Below are positions 12,001-25,800 of a stretch of DNA of 64,000 nucleotides, one piece after another. This DNA is from Serinus canaria. Lineage: Eukaryota; Chordata; Aves; Passeriformes; Fringillidae. Location of the stretch: NCBI RefSeq assembly GCF_022539315.1, contig NC_066343.1:41471696-41535695 (forward strand), written 5' to 3'. Below the pieces are notes generated by a model. The model saw only the letters and a list, made by a program, of their open reading frames with translations. It was not told the DNA's origin and did not search any database. The stretch's first letter is position 1; each line of letters starts with the position of its first letter. The translations under genes and the position numbers were made by a program.

Positions 12001-15000
12001 AATATTTCTATCTTTATAATCCTTTAGATGATTTTAAAATTGAGTTAGGACATTTCTAGTCTGACTGAAACAAGTCTGACTTTGTAACAGAGCACACAAA
12101 TACATAATGTAGGCAAAAAAAAGCCCAATGACATTTAAAGCCAAAGTGAAGAATTTTAACTACCTTTAAGAAAACAAGAACTTGAAACTGCTTACTTCTG
12201 TTTTCAGAGATGGTCTCCAGATTCTTTCGGCTATAATTTAGATTATTAACTCATTTTTGAAACAATTAGTTTGTCTAAGTTGTACCCAAAATCAAAGCAG
12301 ACAGAAAATGACAAAACAGCATAGTGTGCAAGCAAGAATGTAACATAAAATCTTGAAAACAAATAATTACTAAAACAAGTTTAGCAGGTGCCAAATAATT
12401 ACTGGAATATGCATACAGGAAAAATCCTACCTGTGCACACCTGAAATAACAAATGCATTGGGTTTAAAGCAATCGGAAAAGAAAAACATTCAGGAAAATT
12501 GCTCAAAATGGCTTTCATGGCACAAAATTGTAGAAATCTATCCAGCCATTTTCAAAAACAGATTAAAAGAAGTTATGCCTGTTTCTGACTCTCTGAAGAC
12601 AGTATCACACAATGTTATAACAGAGCTTAACTGTAGCTCATTTCAGTGATACACAGTTACCTTACAGAGTCATTGTCACTCAATCCATAACCACTAAAGA
12701 CTAAGCTTTTAGTAAAAACTAAAGCCGATTTATTCCATCCTATTTTCTCCCCACATTTTTTCTAGTCAAATATAATTTCTAACATCTCACAAGATACTGA
12801 AAAGAGGTGCAACTCAAATCATTCTTTGATCTACTTCCCATGGATAGATGGGAGACTCTCTTAACAACTGTTATAGAGCCTATAAAGTCCTATCACAGTT
12901 GTAATAATATCAGCTGCACACTAATCTTCTACCCTGGCTATGCATGTTTTTTAGAAATTACATCACTTTCCAATCCATAATACCCTGTGTGCAAACAAAC
13001 GAGCATTTTGCAAGGAACTCATAAATAATAAAATGAAAAAACATTACTTGTAAAGTAAGCCATAAGAATGCAGTAGTAAGTTAGTGGTTACAATGAAAAT
13101 ACTTTCTTGACCTGTTTTTTTTTTTTTAATCAGTTGTTTTAATCTTTATTTCCACTGCCTAGTATCCTGCATGAGACAGAAAATTTTCAGAGAGTGAATT
13201 CAGTCTATAATGTGAAAAAGGAATACCTTAATTGGAGAGATATGGAAGTATTCATACACGCTGATCTGTGACGTATCCATTGATGACACACTCATTAGTT
13301 CTTCTTGAAGAGATTCAACATCCTTTTCAAAAAGTTGTAGCTGTAAATGCATTTGAAAAGATATTTCTTCAAAATCTGGAGTATATAAAACTACTAGTCA
13401 TTTGTCACTGATACAATACATTGACTAATACTACTTATACTCTCTCATGTACAAACTCCTCTCATTGTCCCTGTACTGTAATGTTTAAAGCCTTCTTTCC
13501 ATAACATAAAGGATGAGCATAAAGGAAGGAGTCTACTATCTGACTCAGGTAACAGTAAATGAAAACCTCACATATTATTCCCAGATACACAGAAATCAGC
13601 CACTGATATGGACACAGAAAAAAAATTTTAATTTTTTAAAAAAATACAAGTTGAATAGATACAAATTTAATATCTCTTTATCTTCAAACAACAAATGGTT
13701 TCTACCTCTTGGTCACTTGGCACATCAGTCTGTGAAAAGAATTCACCAATTGCATACAGGAAGCCAAGATCTAATCTGAGATCCATCTCTTGAATCAGAA
13801 CCTTAAAATACCTACACACAAATCAAAAAATAGTTATTAAGGTGTTCTACAAAAACATGTAACACCTAAAGCTTACTATAGGTTATTTAGACCACTTACA
13901 CATCTTCAGGTACTGGCTTTAGTGGGTTTTTTTGGTGTGGGTTTTTGTTTTGGGGTTTTGGGGGATTGTTATTTGTGTGTATTTTGTTGTTGGTTTTCTT
14001 GTTTTATTTGTTTTGTGGTTTTTTTGAGGGATTCATCATTGGTGAAAAGAAGGCTTCCCACTTAGGTGTAAGATAAACACATTTCCAAATAATCAAAACA
14101 ATTTTAAACACATAGCAGCATTTAACACTGTATATAGCACCACTATTCATAGATTTTTTTCTAAATAAAGATGACTAAAAATATGCATTAAAAGGCAGCT
14201 AAAAATCCTTACTTTATTCTTCAGGACATTGAGCTTTCATCTCTGTTAAAATCCTTGGGGATTTCAAGACTGAGTTTGTGTTAAAACTATTTTTCATTAT
14301 GTTTGCCTCTGTAATAATTCTAATTTTAAAGCTTGATTGAATATATCCAATAGCAATAGAGATGGTACATGTCAAAATACTTACTTAATATGAGATATCT
14401 GTGAGTGTCCTGCAGTTCTCATGACAATACTGACATCAGTAAATGGTTTTGGTGCTATGAAGTTGTCAAATAAAAAGAAATCAGCACTGATTATTATATG
14501 ATATACATAACCTCCTAAGGTTTTTTATGAAAATGTCATATACATTCAGGATTTTCTCAATCCTGTACAACAGGATTACATAATGGATATGACTGGCAAA
14601 CAACTAAGACAGGGAAAAGAGCAGGAACAGAAAGTAATAGGAAGACAAGGTTGAAATGGAACATCAAAATGCTATTTAACTGAAAATGCACCATTTTCAT
14701 TTAAAAGAAAATTAATATTGATATAATATTAGATTTATGTAATTTCTTTAGTCATGGAATAAGATTTTCCAATTGCTGATAATGCAAACTAAACAAAAAA
14801 ACCCCAAATTCTGCAGATTCATGCAGCATAGCTTAAAACCAATCATATTCAGAATGAACAACTGACATTCCACTAGCTTCTGAATAAAATTGCAAGAAGT
14901 ATTCTTTGTCTCAATTCAGAATCCCTTTTGATATTAATTAGGTCTTCCAAGTGACTTTGGTGTGAAAAAATTAATGAAAGACTCCAGTTCATCACTTAGT

Positions 15001-18000
15001 ATAGCAACATTGAGCTCTATGCTCTATGCTCCAAGCAATGGAGAAAGCTATCTAAAAAACATACAAAATATAATTTGCCATCTGGAGAGCTTATAAGCTT
15101 TACTTAACAACTCTGAGCTTAGGCACATTTCTTTTCTAAGTAGCTAAGATTACTTCAGATAGAGTACTAGAATATGCACTGCATGATACTAGAGTAGTAG
15201 GGAAATAGTGGAAGACCAAAGATGACAAGTGAATCCACACTGTCCCAAAACTTCAAATGTAAGTAGCACAGAAACAGTGCCACAGATTCACTACCATCAA
15301 AATTAACAAAACTTATCTTATGAACAGACAAGTCTTCTCATATATTAGTCATCATTAAATTTTAGTGGTGGTCTGAACTAAAAACCGCCTTTTAAGTTTA
15401 TTAAGTAACTTTTATGTCATATGTTCTCCACAATCAATTACATAATGCGCCAAAAAGATGGTCTTAAAAGGTACGATAATGACAAATAAAACACAGTTTC
15501 TTTTTTTCTGTTTATTGTTAACTGTTGAAACAGTGTTCTGTATATCTTCTTTGTACGGGTAACTGCTTCCTTACTTCTACTTATTATCTGTATTGTTTCC
15601 ATTATCTGTAGTCAGAAAGTTCATGCAGACTTCACCTGATAAAAGTGATAAATCTGATAAAATTATTAACTTCAGAACAAACAAGTTATCTTTTGTTTTA
15701 AAAGGAAGGATTATGTTAAACTAGAACAAACCTGAATCCAAGGTGATGGACTTTGGAGGTTTAATAGGATAGAACACAAAGGGAAATATGGCTCCAGGAA
15801 TCTGGTTTTGTATCTAGTAGGGGTAAGGACAGGACAAGGTGCAGCACATTAGCTTTACAATAGTGAAATATTTTAAAACCAGGACAAACTCTAGAGATAT
15901 TATCTTTACCTGTGGCTTTCCACCAATCCAAAAACAGAAAAGAGCCACTACTGTACTTAAAATATATCTATTTTCAAAATTTAATAGTCTAATTCTAATA
16001 ATTTAGAAAAGCTTCTTTAAATTGGTAGTAATAAATGGTCCACAAAAGTTTTGCAAAAGACTTGTTCTTAAAATATTGAGCATAACAAGACCAGAAATTT
16101 CACCTCTTTTTGCTTGTTATACAGAAATGCTCCAAGAAAATGCAAGTAAGATGAATGCCAATTTTTTTTTTTCTGAACAGTCATATATGTCTTCCTTTTT
16201 TTCCAATAAGCACTTAAATAGTAATTTCAAAGACTGAGAAGCACTGATGTAAAAGCCAATGATTACTATTAAATTGAAAACATGAAAAATCCAAACAATT
16301 CTAGAAATGAACCCAAGTTTCCATAAAAGTTGTTCTTTCAGAATAAATGACAACTACTTTTTGACATGACTCACTTGTATCCTGTAAATTTGAATTCTGA
16401 AAGACTTCTGATGTGCAGAGGAACTGTATTCCACTTTTAAAGCTGGCAGATAATTTCTTCTGATAGGAATCTCATTTGGCTGTTGAATCGTCATGTTCAT
16501 TCCATTAGGAGTTAAACATACCTATTGCATTATTATTAAAGAAAATTTAGTATGCCAAGTATTTTAAAATCCTGCTTCATATACTTTAAAAATTACACTG
16601 TTCACCTATACTGTAAAGCTCAGCACTAAAAGTTCTGCACCTTTTAAGTTAGATGTCTTAATTTTCCTCTATTTAAAGCAAACAAATTTTGCCATAAATC
16701 AAAAATAGAAATAAAACTACAAAATAGTGCATTATTTGGGGGTTACTAGCATATACCACATAGCTATCTAGAAGAAAAGCTGAACAGTGTAATGGACTAT
16801 AACCAGCATAAACATTTGATCATTTATCTATCCATTGTTTATTTTCCTACAGCACATTTCTAATGAGTGTCTAGAATTCATCCATACAGAAGGACTGAGC
16901 TTCTGGAGCACAATGGGCTTCTACATTCCAGAATAATTTCTGAAATTTCTTTTTCAATTTTATGTGGTTGAATCACAGCTAAATCATTCCACAACAAGCC
17001 ATTCTATAAATATAGAATTTCAGGCTAAAACAAAAAAAAAAAAACAAATCAACCCAAAACTAATATATTTACTGGTATAACACATGAACCAAATGCAAAC
17101 CTTCCTCTCTGCAGTTTTATGCATATTTAGCACTACAGCCTCCAAAAATAGTACACCTCAATTTCAAAGTCAGGCACTAACAACAAAAAGTCTGTAGCAA
17201 TATATCAAATTTGTGGAATTTTTCCTGCATTTTTTTAATACAGAGATAAAGAAGTGTTTTCAAATTGAGTAGGTAAATCAATCATCTCAAGTTTTACTGT
17301 AAGTTTTATCAAAGACAGCAAAATTGATATATTATCTTTTTCTTGTGCATACATATAAGCAATAGAATTAGAAAACTATCAGTATTACCAAAACATTTGA
17401 TTCCAACTCAATAATCTTATTTTCTGAAGGGCTTAGCTCACTGTAATCTCTGAATTCTTGCTCTAATTTATCAATTTGCTTAACACTCATTGGTCTCCAT
17501 CTTGACTTCTTCTTGGGTTTTGTCTCCCACACCACATCAGAACTTTGAAAACAAAACAAAGAACAAAACAAAGACTTCTAATATGTTGTAACTAGGGAAT
17601 GAGAAACCACAACATAAAGCACTACGTAGCAAACAGAAGTGACCCAAATCATGCACTGCCTTTTTGGAACTAAGCAGAAGCCAGTCTCTCCAATATGATG
17701 GGAAAAAAAAAGTTATCAAGTCTGTTTTACTCCCCACTTCGATGAAGATGGGTATGTAGTGATATGAAGGAAGCTCTATCAAAGAAGAAGTACTGCCATC
17801 CATTATCCTACAATCTCAATGTAATTTTCTGCTTATAGTCCGGCATTTACTTTGGCATTTTTTATTTAATACAAATTGAAAAGTTCAAGTCAAAATAAAA
17901 TGCCTCCTGCACTGTGTCTTATTCTTGACAGCTTCTTAATTTAGTCTTTCCATCTAAAATCAAGAGGTGGTTTTGTTTTACATGTTTCTTCTACTGATTT

Positions 18001-19833
18001 CATGGTGGAAGTTTTGGGTTTGTTTTTTGTTTAGTTTTTTAAAAATATTATGCCTTCTTCTGTCTCTCAGTTTTATTAATGCAAATAATTAAACAAGCTT
18101 AAAGGGCATTCAACCTCTTTTCCACTGCTTCTGTGAAAAGTTCTGTGCCTGATTTAACTTATAGTCAAACTTAAAGCATAAAATAGGGCACAAACCAACA
18201 CTATCAGGCAGGTAGAAGGTACGTCTTTTCACAGCCACTGAACCTCTTTTAGGTATATCTGTGTCTGTGTTGAGACACATCAGTGGCAGAAAACACAAGG
18301 TGAGCTGAAGTTCAAAACAACTACAAAAAAGAGTGCTATCTTTATTGTTGAGAGTTTCCTCCACTTTTTTTTTTCTTTCCACCTTTTTTTGTTTTGGGGG
18401 TTTTTTCTTGCTCCTAAAAAAAATGAAGCCAATTTCAACAGTACTGCCATCCATTTTCAAGAAATCTGACATCTCATTAGGGTTTGACAAGAAAACAAAA
18501 CTAACTATAAGAACTGCTAGACTAATGACTATGTATGACTGCTTTCAAAGAAAAAACAATTTAGTGAAATCTCAACACTATTGTGAATCTTAGCAATCAG
18601 ATGCCACTTTTAATGGTGTGTTTCCACTGTCTAAATATCAGAGCACAGTTTCTCAGGTGAGGGCAAGGACTGGAATTTTCTTAGTAAATGATGGATATGA
18701 TTATGTGAAGCCTGTGTGTATGAGAAGTTCACACTTGTCTGTTTTTAAGTAAACTGCAAAGAATTATACAAGAAAAAACAACTCTCACTCTGTCAACCTC
18801 AAAATTGAATAAAAAGAAGTATGTGGCAATTATGTGGATTATGGCAATTATATTCAAGTGTCCCTTGATGATTCCAAAGAGCCCCTGTTCAAATATATGA
18901 TAGCACACATTTCCAAAACATTACATAATTTCTTTTCCACTTCTATCTGAATTGTATACTTATATAGGAAACCCAAGCAGTAGAGCTGTGGATCACCAAA
19001 ATTAATCAACCAAAACTAAAGGGACCTAGAAGCTTTTGCATCAAAATTTCCAATGCAGAATTCAGCTGTTTCTGTAGTGAAGATAACAAAACCCACTGAC
19101 ACAAACTATTTGCAGACTTTGCTCCTTAAAACTCTATTATCACTTCTCAAACTACGTGGACAAGAAATACTTTCTGTCCAGTGTATTGGGAAGTCTGCCA
19201 CACAAAGTTACGAATACATGTTCCAAAACCATACACATATTAAATACAGTTAGCACATGCATTAGAACAAAACATAGTGAAAGCATTTCTCTTGAGAGCA
19301 GGAAAATGTGATTAGGTCTGAACATTATTAACCCAGGCCTTTATTTGCTCTTTCAGTGCAAGCCAAAATGAAATTAATAGAGTGAAAATACCTGAAGTTA
19401 AACATTTTATACTGTTGCACACAAAGTAAGTTACCTTGTAATTCCAATGTAGGACACCTCTTGTTTTGTATAATTATTAACCAATGAAATTCCAACATCT
19501 TGCAAAGACAGAACAATTTCTTGTTCTGCTAGTTCTGCTTTTACACTTTCATAGGTCAATTTAAATACATTCTCATCTTCAGTGAACAGGACAATATGCT
19601 GCAAACCTTCATAAAACGACATTAAATACACCACTTTTCTAGAATCCACACTGAGTACTTCCATTTTGTCCTACAAATGAGAGGAAAAGTTTTTACAATG
19701 CTGTTATCATTCTACTTCACAAAAAAAAAAAAAAAAAAAAAAAAAAGATCCAAAGTCTTAGCAGCACAACTTGGAAGACTTTTTTTTAAGGTACAGGAAA
19801 AAAGTAATTACAAAGTTTTATGACAGCCTCTCA

Positions 19834-19869
<36 letters not shown>

Positions 19870-22800
19870 TTTTCAACTGAAGACTGCTTACTTGAACAAG
19901 CTCTGGCAAACAAAGTGTCATTGCTGTTCTGTGTTTGGAACTCATGTATGAGACTGCTGATCATGCTCATTAAATATGAGTTTCATGCATACACTGATGA
20001 ATGGACATATAAATATAAAATTAGAGACCAATAAAAGAAGATTTTGATTAAAAAAAATACCTCTTTTGCAGCAATTTCCTCGGTTCTATTTCCACACCTC
20101 CATTTTAATTTCCTAGATCCTGTTGGGTCTGCCCAAGTGTACAACACTGCCTTGTTTGGCTGAAGGCAGTCTTCCAATTCACTGAGGGAGCTAGAACAAA
20201 GTAATTTTAAATTCAAATGTCAATGTCAAATTTTGTGTCAATGACCTTTGCATTCTAGCATTTCAACAAGAACACTAATACTTTCAAGTAATGAGAACAG
20301 AACAAAAATAACATTATGCATGAAAAAACATGCACAAAAACATTCTCAGAACAGCAATAAGAGTGAGGATTTGTACTTTAATATACATACACATACTTTA
20401 AAAATAAAGTATTTACAGTAGATTTTATACACTCATTTTCTTCCCCCTTTGTGATCAACATTTTCAGACAAATGTGCTTTATACTCCATTCTCCCTCACA
20501 TATACTTAAACCCTTGCAGAATTGTCTTCTACAGCTCTCTGAAAGGAGGCTACCCCAGGAGAGGAAGTGGAGAGATGCTGATCTCTGCTTGCTAGGATCC
20601 AGTGATTTGAACCATTCCCTTGCATCCATGCTGTGCCAGGGGAGGTTCAGACTGAACACTAGGAAGATTTTCTTTCAAAACACTTGAACAGGATTTCTTG
20701 AGAGGCACGAGATGCCCCAAGCTCTTGACTTGGACAACACACTTAATAACATGCTTTAACTTTTAAACAGACCTGAAGTGGTCAGGCAGTTGGACTAAAT
20801 GTAGGCCCTTCCACTCGAAACACTGTACTCTGTTCTAATTAAATTGACACTAGGGATTCCCACAATTCATCTAAAAAGATAAAAATTACTAATCTTTACA
20901 GAGAAAAAAAACAAACCAAACTATCATTCTTCGGGCAAACAGGATTTGACTAACAACTCTTCCACCTTCCAAGTAAAAATCTTTAAACAACACTGCTCTG
21001 ACTGACTGAAGGGTGAAAACAATAGGCTGTTTGGCATTTAAAAATAAATAATTCAAGAATGCTGCAGGTATATACTTCTCAGCATTGCTCAGTATCTGCA
21101 TACAGTGGCAAAGCATTACAACAACATTACAGGTAGAAAACAGCGTAACTGTGTGCAGAAGTAAATATTCACTCATTGCAGAAAACTAATATTCATTAAA
21201 ATTATCTTGGTTTTATCCTGGCTTGGTAAAATTTATGTAACTACCTCTTATCCCCTATCTCACAAAACTTGAACCCATTCTTTCAGTTAAATTTTCTTCA
21301 TTACTTATTCAGCACAGTCAGCACCTGCGCAGTTCCAGAAAAGCACAGACTTTGCCCCCCCCACCAGAAATGGCGATGTCACAAGGCCACAAAATTAATA
21401 TAAAAAGACACCACAAAACAGCTCACTTGTAAAACTACCTAGCACTATTTAACATTGCTAACAATCCATTGCTTTCAATTTACCAAGCAAGAGATTTTTG
21501 GGTGCTCTGACAAAATGTGACAGCCATTTCTTCAAAACAGGCTTCTTTAGAGAATGCATGCTTACAATATACAAAACTACAGTTCATATGTCTCCACGCA
21601 AACATCCACACTAAATCTCTTCACACATACCTTTGTCCGTACTCAATAATTTCCTCTTTGGTATGGTTTATCAACAGAAATGGAGCTGCACCATCATGGT
21701 AATTAGAAAAGGTAATCACCGTAGAATGTTCAGTCAGATTAACATCCACTGCAATTCCTCCAAGCTATCGGTTGTAAAAATTTTAAAGTAAATAACAGTG
21801 GAATGGATTTCCAAAGCAAATGTAAATTCAAAGCAAATGTAATTTAAATATTTTGAAGAACTTTCCTCTCATCATAAGATAAAACCATCATATAGTAAAA
21901 CTAGCTGTTTTACCATACCTTCAAGATAGCAGGTATTACCATTTGTAATTAAAACTATGCAGGAGTTCTGTACCCTGAAAAGTTAGACTGGTAGTAGAGT
22001 AACCTTACATTATTCATGGCCTCAAGAATATTATACTACAAAAACCACTCAGCTACTTAAAAACTACTGCTAGATGAGACTATCTACAACATACCAGTAA
22101 ATTTATTGAAATCACTCAGTGTTACTTTACAACTAATATTAATACTTCTCACAGAGGATACTTGCAAAACAATCTGTATTTTAGCTCCTGTAGAACTGCT
22201 CCCCAGAGAAGCACTTAAAACAGAATTCCTACTTACATCTGTTTGTACACACACATAAGAGAGAGCATTTGAATGCATTTGCATAAACATAATCTTTTCT
22301 TCAGCTAAGGTTTTGCAATGAAAATGCAAAAAATTTGAGAAAATGAAAATTAAAAAGTGATTTATGCTGTTTTACCTAACATGTAAACATGAAAGGCAAT
22401 ATGTTACCTTATTGTCCAAATGTAGTAAAAGACAGTTTTCTTGCTGATCAAAATTTATCTTCTTTGGAGGGAGATCAGAATTTTCAACTCTAACAAGCAG
22501 TTTGTTGGCATCATTTTCAGGCCAAAAGGGAATGCACTAGAAAAGAAAAATCAGAAATTTCAAAGTGAGACTACAAATCAGGCTTTAAATGCCATTCACA
22601 ATAGCTCAAAATTAATCTAATAAAGTCTATCCAAAATTGTATCAATTAGGATCCGAAACCTATTAAAAAAACCTGAAAGTTATCACTTACCTGAATACAG
22701 TAAGGAAGGAAGGAAGTCAAGAAATAATTAATTCTGACTATAGTGAAGAAAGTGAGGAGTAAGGAGCTAAAGTGGTAACAGTACGACTTCAAATTCCCAA

Positions 22801-25800
22801 AAAGAAGTACATTTAAAATGGGAAAAGTACATAAAATCCAGAGTATAAAATAACTACAACATTGAAAATGCCAAACTTGGTAAAATAAAAAAGATGAAAC
22901 TGTTTTTTCATTAGCAGACCTTTTTCCAAAAGAGTATAAATTTCAAATCAATTTTACAGTGATAATAAATGACAAAATGGGATGCTTGCATAAATGCCAC
23001 CCCAGGGTAACCTGAGTACACAGGACATCTAGCAGTTCTTTAAAAGTGTTTCATATCTTTCTAAAAGTACATATACACACATATGTATATGGGTCTAAAA
23101 CACACAGTATAGAGCATCAGGCAGCTAAATCAGAGAGCACCTTCTGCTATTCACATTCAGTGTTGAAATCATAACCATTGTTGATTTAAAAATATCAAAG
23201 GCAATCTCTCTTCAATAGTTTACTTGCTAAATGGAGACAACCAGGAGACAGAGATGACAAAAGTTTTAATGGTAACTAATGAAAAGTCTCTAAGTGAGTC
23301 CTGCCAGAAGAACAAGCTATGACTAATAGCAACTCTCAGCTATCAACAGGCAGTCTTTCTAGACAGACCATCTTTTCCATATTTCAAACTGTTGACATGC
23401 AGCATACAAAATTTTAGAACCATTTTTCTCTAACATAGTTTAAGAAACAAGATGTCCATATTTAACTACATCTGAATCCTAGAATTAATTCTTCAGTGGT
23501 GAAAGACTAGTTCACCAACTTACCATGCCACTAAGTTCCCTTTCCCATTGTTTCTCACACCACAGGAAGCAGGAAGACAAAGGAAAAAAATATAGTTAAA
23601 CTGTAAGATTGAATGTGTAATTCACATCAACGCGTACCCCACAGACAAAGGAAATTTAAATTGTGCTGTAAACTATAATAAAACTCAGCGTGCAAGTCTC
23701 AACATGGAACTAATTGAGCCCAGGGGAAATTCAAGGAGAATCAGTCAATAGTAAATGGAAGTTTAAAATCCAAACCAAGTAAGTAAAAAAGATTGGCTAA
23801 ACAAGACATTACAGAATCAACTATAGGGACTGAAAAATTTTTGTAATAGACTTTAGCCAGAGATTGTGTCACATAATGATGTCATTTTCAAGCCTTTTAC
23901 CACACACTTGCTAAGTACTTCACCAGACGTTAATATTTATACAACAATTTTGCTTCCACAACAGGATCTTTAGTTTATATTTAGCACTGGGCTTATGAAC
24001 AGTCTTCAACAATGTCTTCTTCCTCTAAGGATATTTGTTGATCATCTGCCTTGCACTACACATAATTCAAAGGACTGTCATTAGAAACCACTGCACACTT
24101 ATCACTGTCCAATTAACTCTACTGAAATCTTTGAAGAACAATGCATTTTTCTAGAAATAGTGATTAAGGTTTCTGATATATTTAGTACTTTCCACAGGGA
24201 AATATGGGACACGGAAGATATCTCAGAGAAGATTAGTTCTACATAAGAATTGCCTTCTTTTCTGAAAAAACAAGTTATCTGTCATTAAAAAAGAAGACTG
24301 AATTCTAAAAAAAATCAGCAGGAAAGTCTATGCTTAACTTAAAATGACGAAAAATAGAAAATGACAAAAAATACTGGGAGAAAGGAGCAAGCCAAAATAA
24401 GCATTAACATTTCAGTAAGCTGCGTCATTTTTTGAAGATCTCTTACCTGACGTAAGAGAGTAATGTGAGAAATACTCCAAAAAATTACAGGCATTAATTT
24501 TAAAAAAATCTAGACTATAAGAATAGCAGAGCTACCCATCTTAGCAACAGGATCAGAGGTAAACTTGTTCCTGGAAGTTGTTCTGGATTAAGAGCAGAGA
24601 GAGACCAAAGACAGACCAATAGAGGCTTGATACTACCTACATTTGGAAGAGATGAAATATTGGATATTGGAATGGGCAACTAAATTACAAAAGAACCCTG
24701 GCAGATCAAGTTGTCACAACATGGATTTTTAGAGACTGTCTATCAAAGGGAAAAATATCGACATAATGCGAAAACAGGCTTTAGAAGGGGATACACATCT
24801 TCTCTTGACCTGTACACCTTTATTTGGTAAACTGCTATATCTAACCTTTTAGACGTTTTTAGGAATGATCCTAAGATTACTCTGGATCTTAGTCTTCACT
24901 GGATACTTTATTACTGAAAGAAGACTAAGATTAATCAATACAATTATGAAACACCTAAGAAACATTGACATTTGTGGAACAAACCAGAAAATCCTGTAGG
25001 CATACAAATAAAACAGCCAACATGGGAGACCTAGGGATGGTATATGCAGAATGTATTTCAGCTACGAAAACTACTATCTTTGAATAGTTTTTGCAGAAAT
25101 TTCAGAACTTTTGTAAATATTTTAGATCATTCTAATAGCAAAGATATATCAAATATAAACCACAAAACAAGAAGTAATATCATCTGACCATCTTTCCTAA
25201 GAATAAGAAATTAGATATGAAGTTGCCCATTCTGCAACACATACACTACAATAGTGATGTAGTCATTTCAGACCTTTATCAATAAACTAGAGGAGGAATC
25301 ATACATGTAAAGAACTCAAAAACTATGTAAGACCCAGCAAAAAAAACTGGTTCAGAGGAACATAAGAATATCAAGAAACAGAACAAATAGGCAGGCATAC
25401 GCCAAAGAGTCTATTGTTGAGTAAAAGCAAAGAAACTTATTTTGAAAATGATAAGCATAAAGGGAAGCTGAAGTGACTTCTAAAGATCTAAATATCTAAA
25501 CCTTTATGCACACTTAACAAAATGACAATGAACAACTTACCAATTTCAGTAACTGAAATAATGCTATTTAAATGGCATGTCTTTATGATTATATAATTAA
25601 AGATAATATACACTGTGATTGTTCAGCCTGGGCAAAAGGGGGCTCAAAGGCCACCTTATCACTCTGTACAACTTGCCTGAAAGAAGGATGTGGCAAAGGG
25701 GGAGCTGGTCTCCAGGCATCAGGACCAAAGTAAACAGCCTCAGATGGCACCAGAGGACATTTCAAGTAGCTATGAGGAAAAATTCTTCACTAAAGGGAAA

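Noticed and set aside
17787..18455. A shared 16-mer (agtactgccatccatt) at 17,787 and 18,440
   Set aside because: Flanks do not align and both sites are in plain intron; most likely coincidence or a very old fragment, too short to call.
18110..18490. 126-codon minus-strand open frame on the gene strand
   Set aside because: It has no acceptor/donor arrangement keeping the VPS13A frame, low-complexity Lys/Pro start, and E32 and E33 join in frame without it.
19835..19864. CRISPR-like or regulatory repeat array
   Set aside because: It is a simple CA microsatellite; there are no spacers, and this is vertebrate nuclear DNA.
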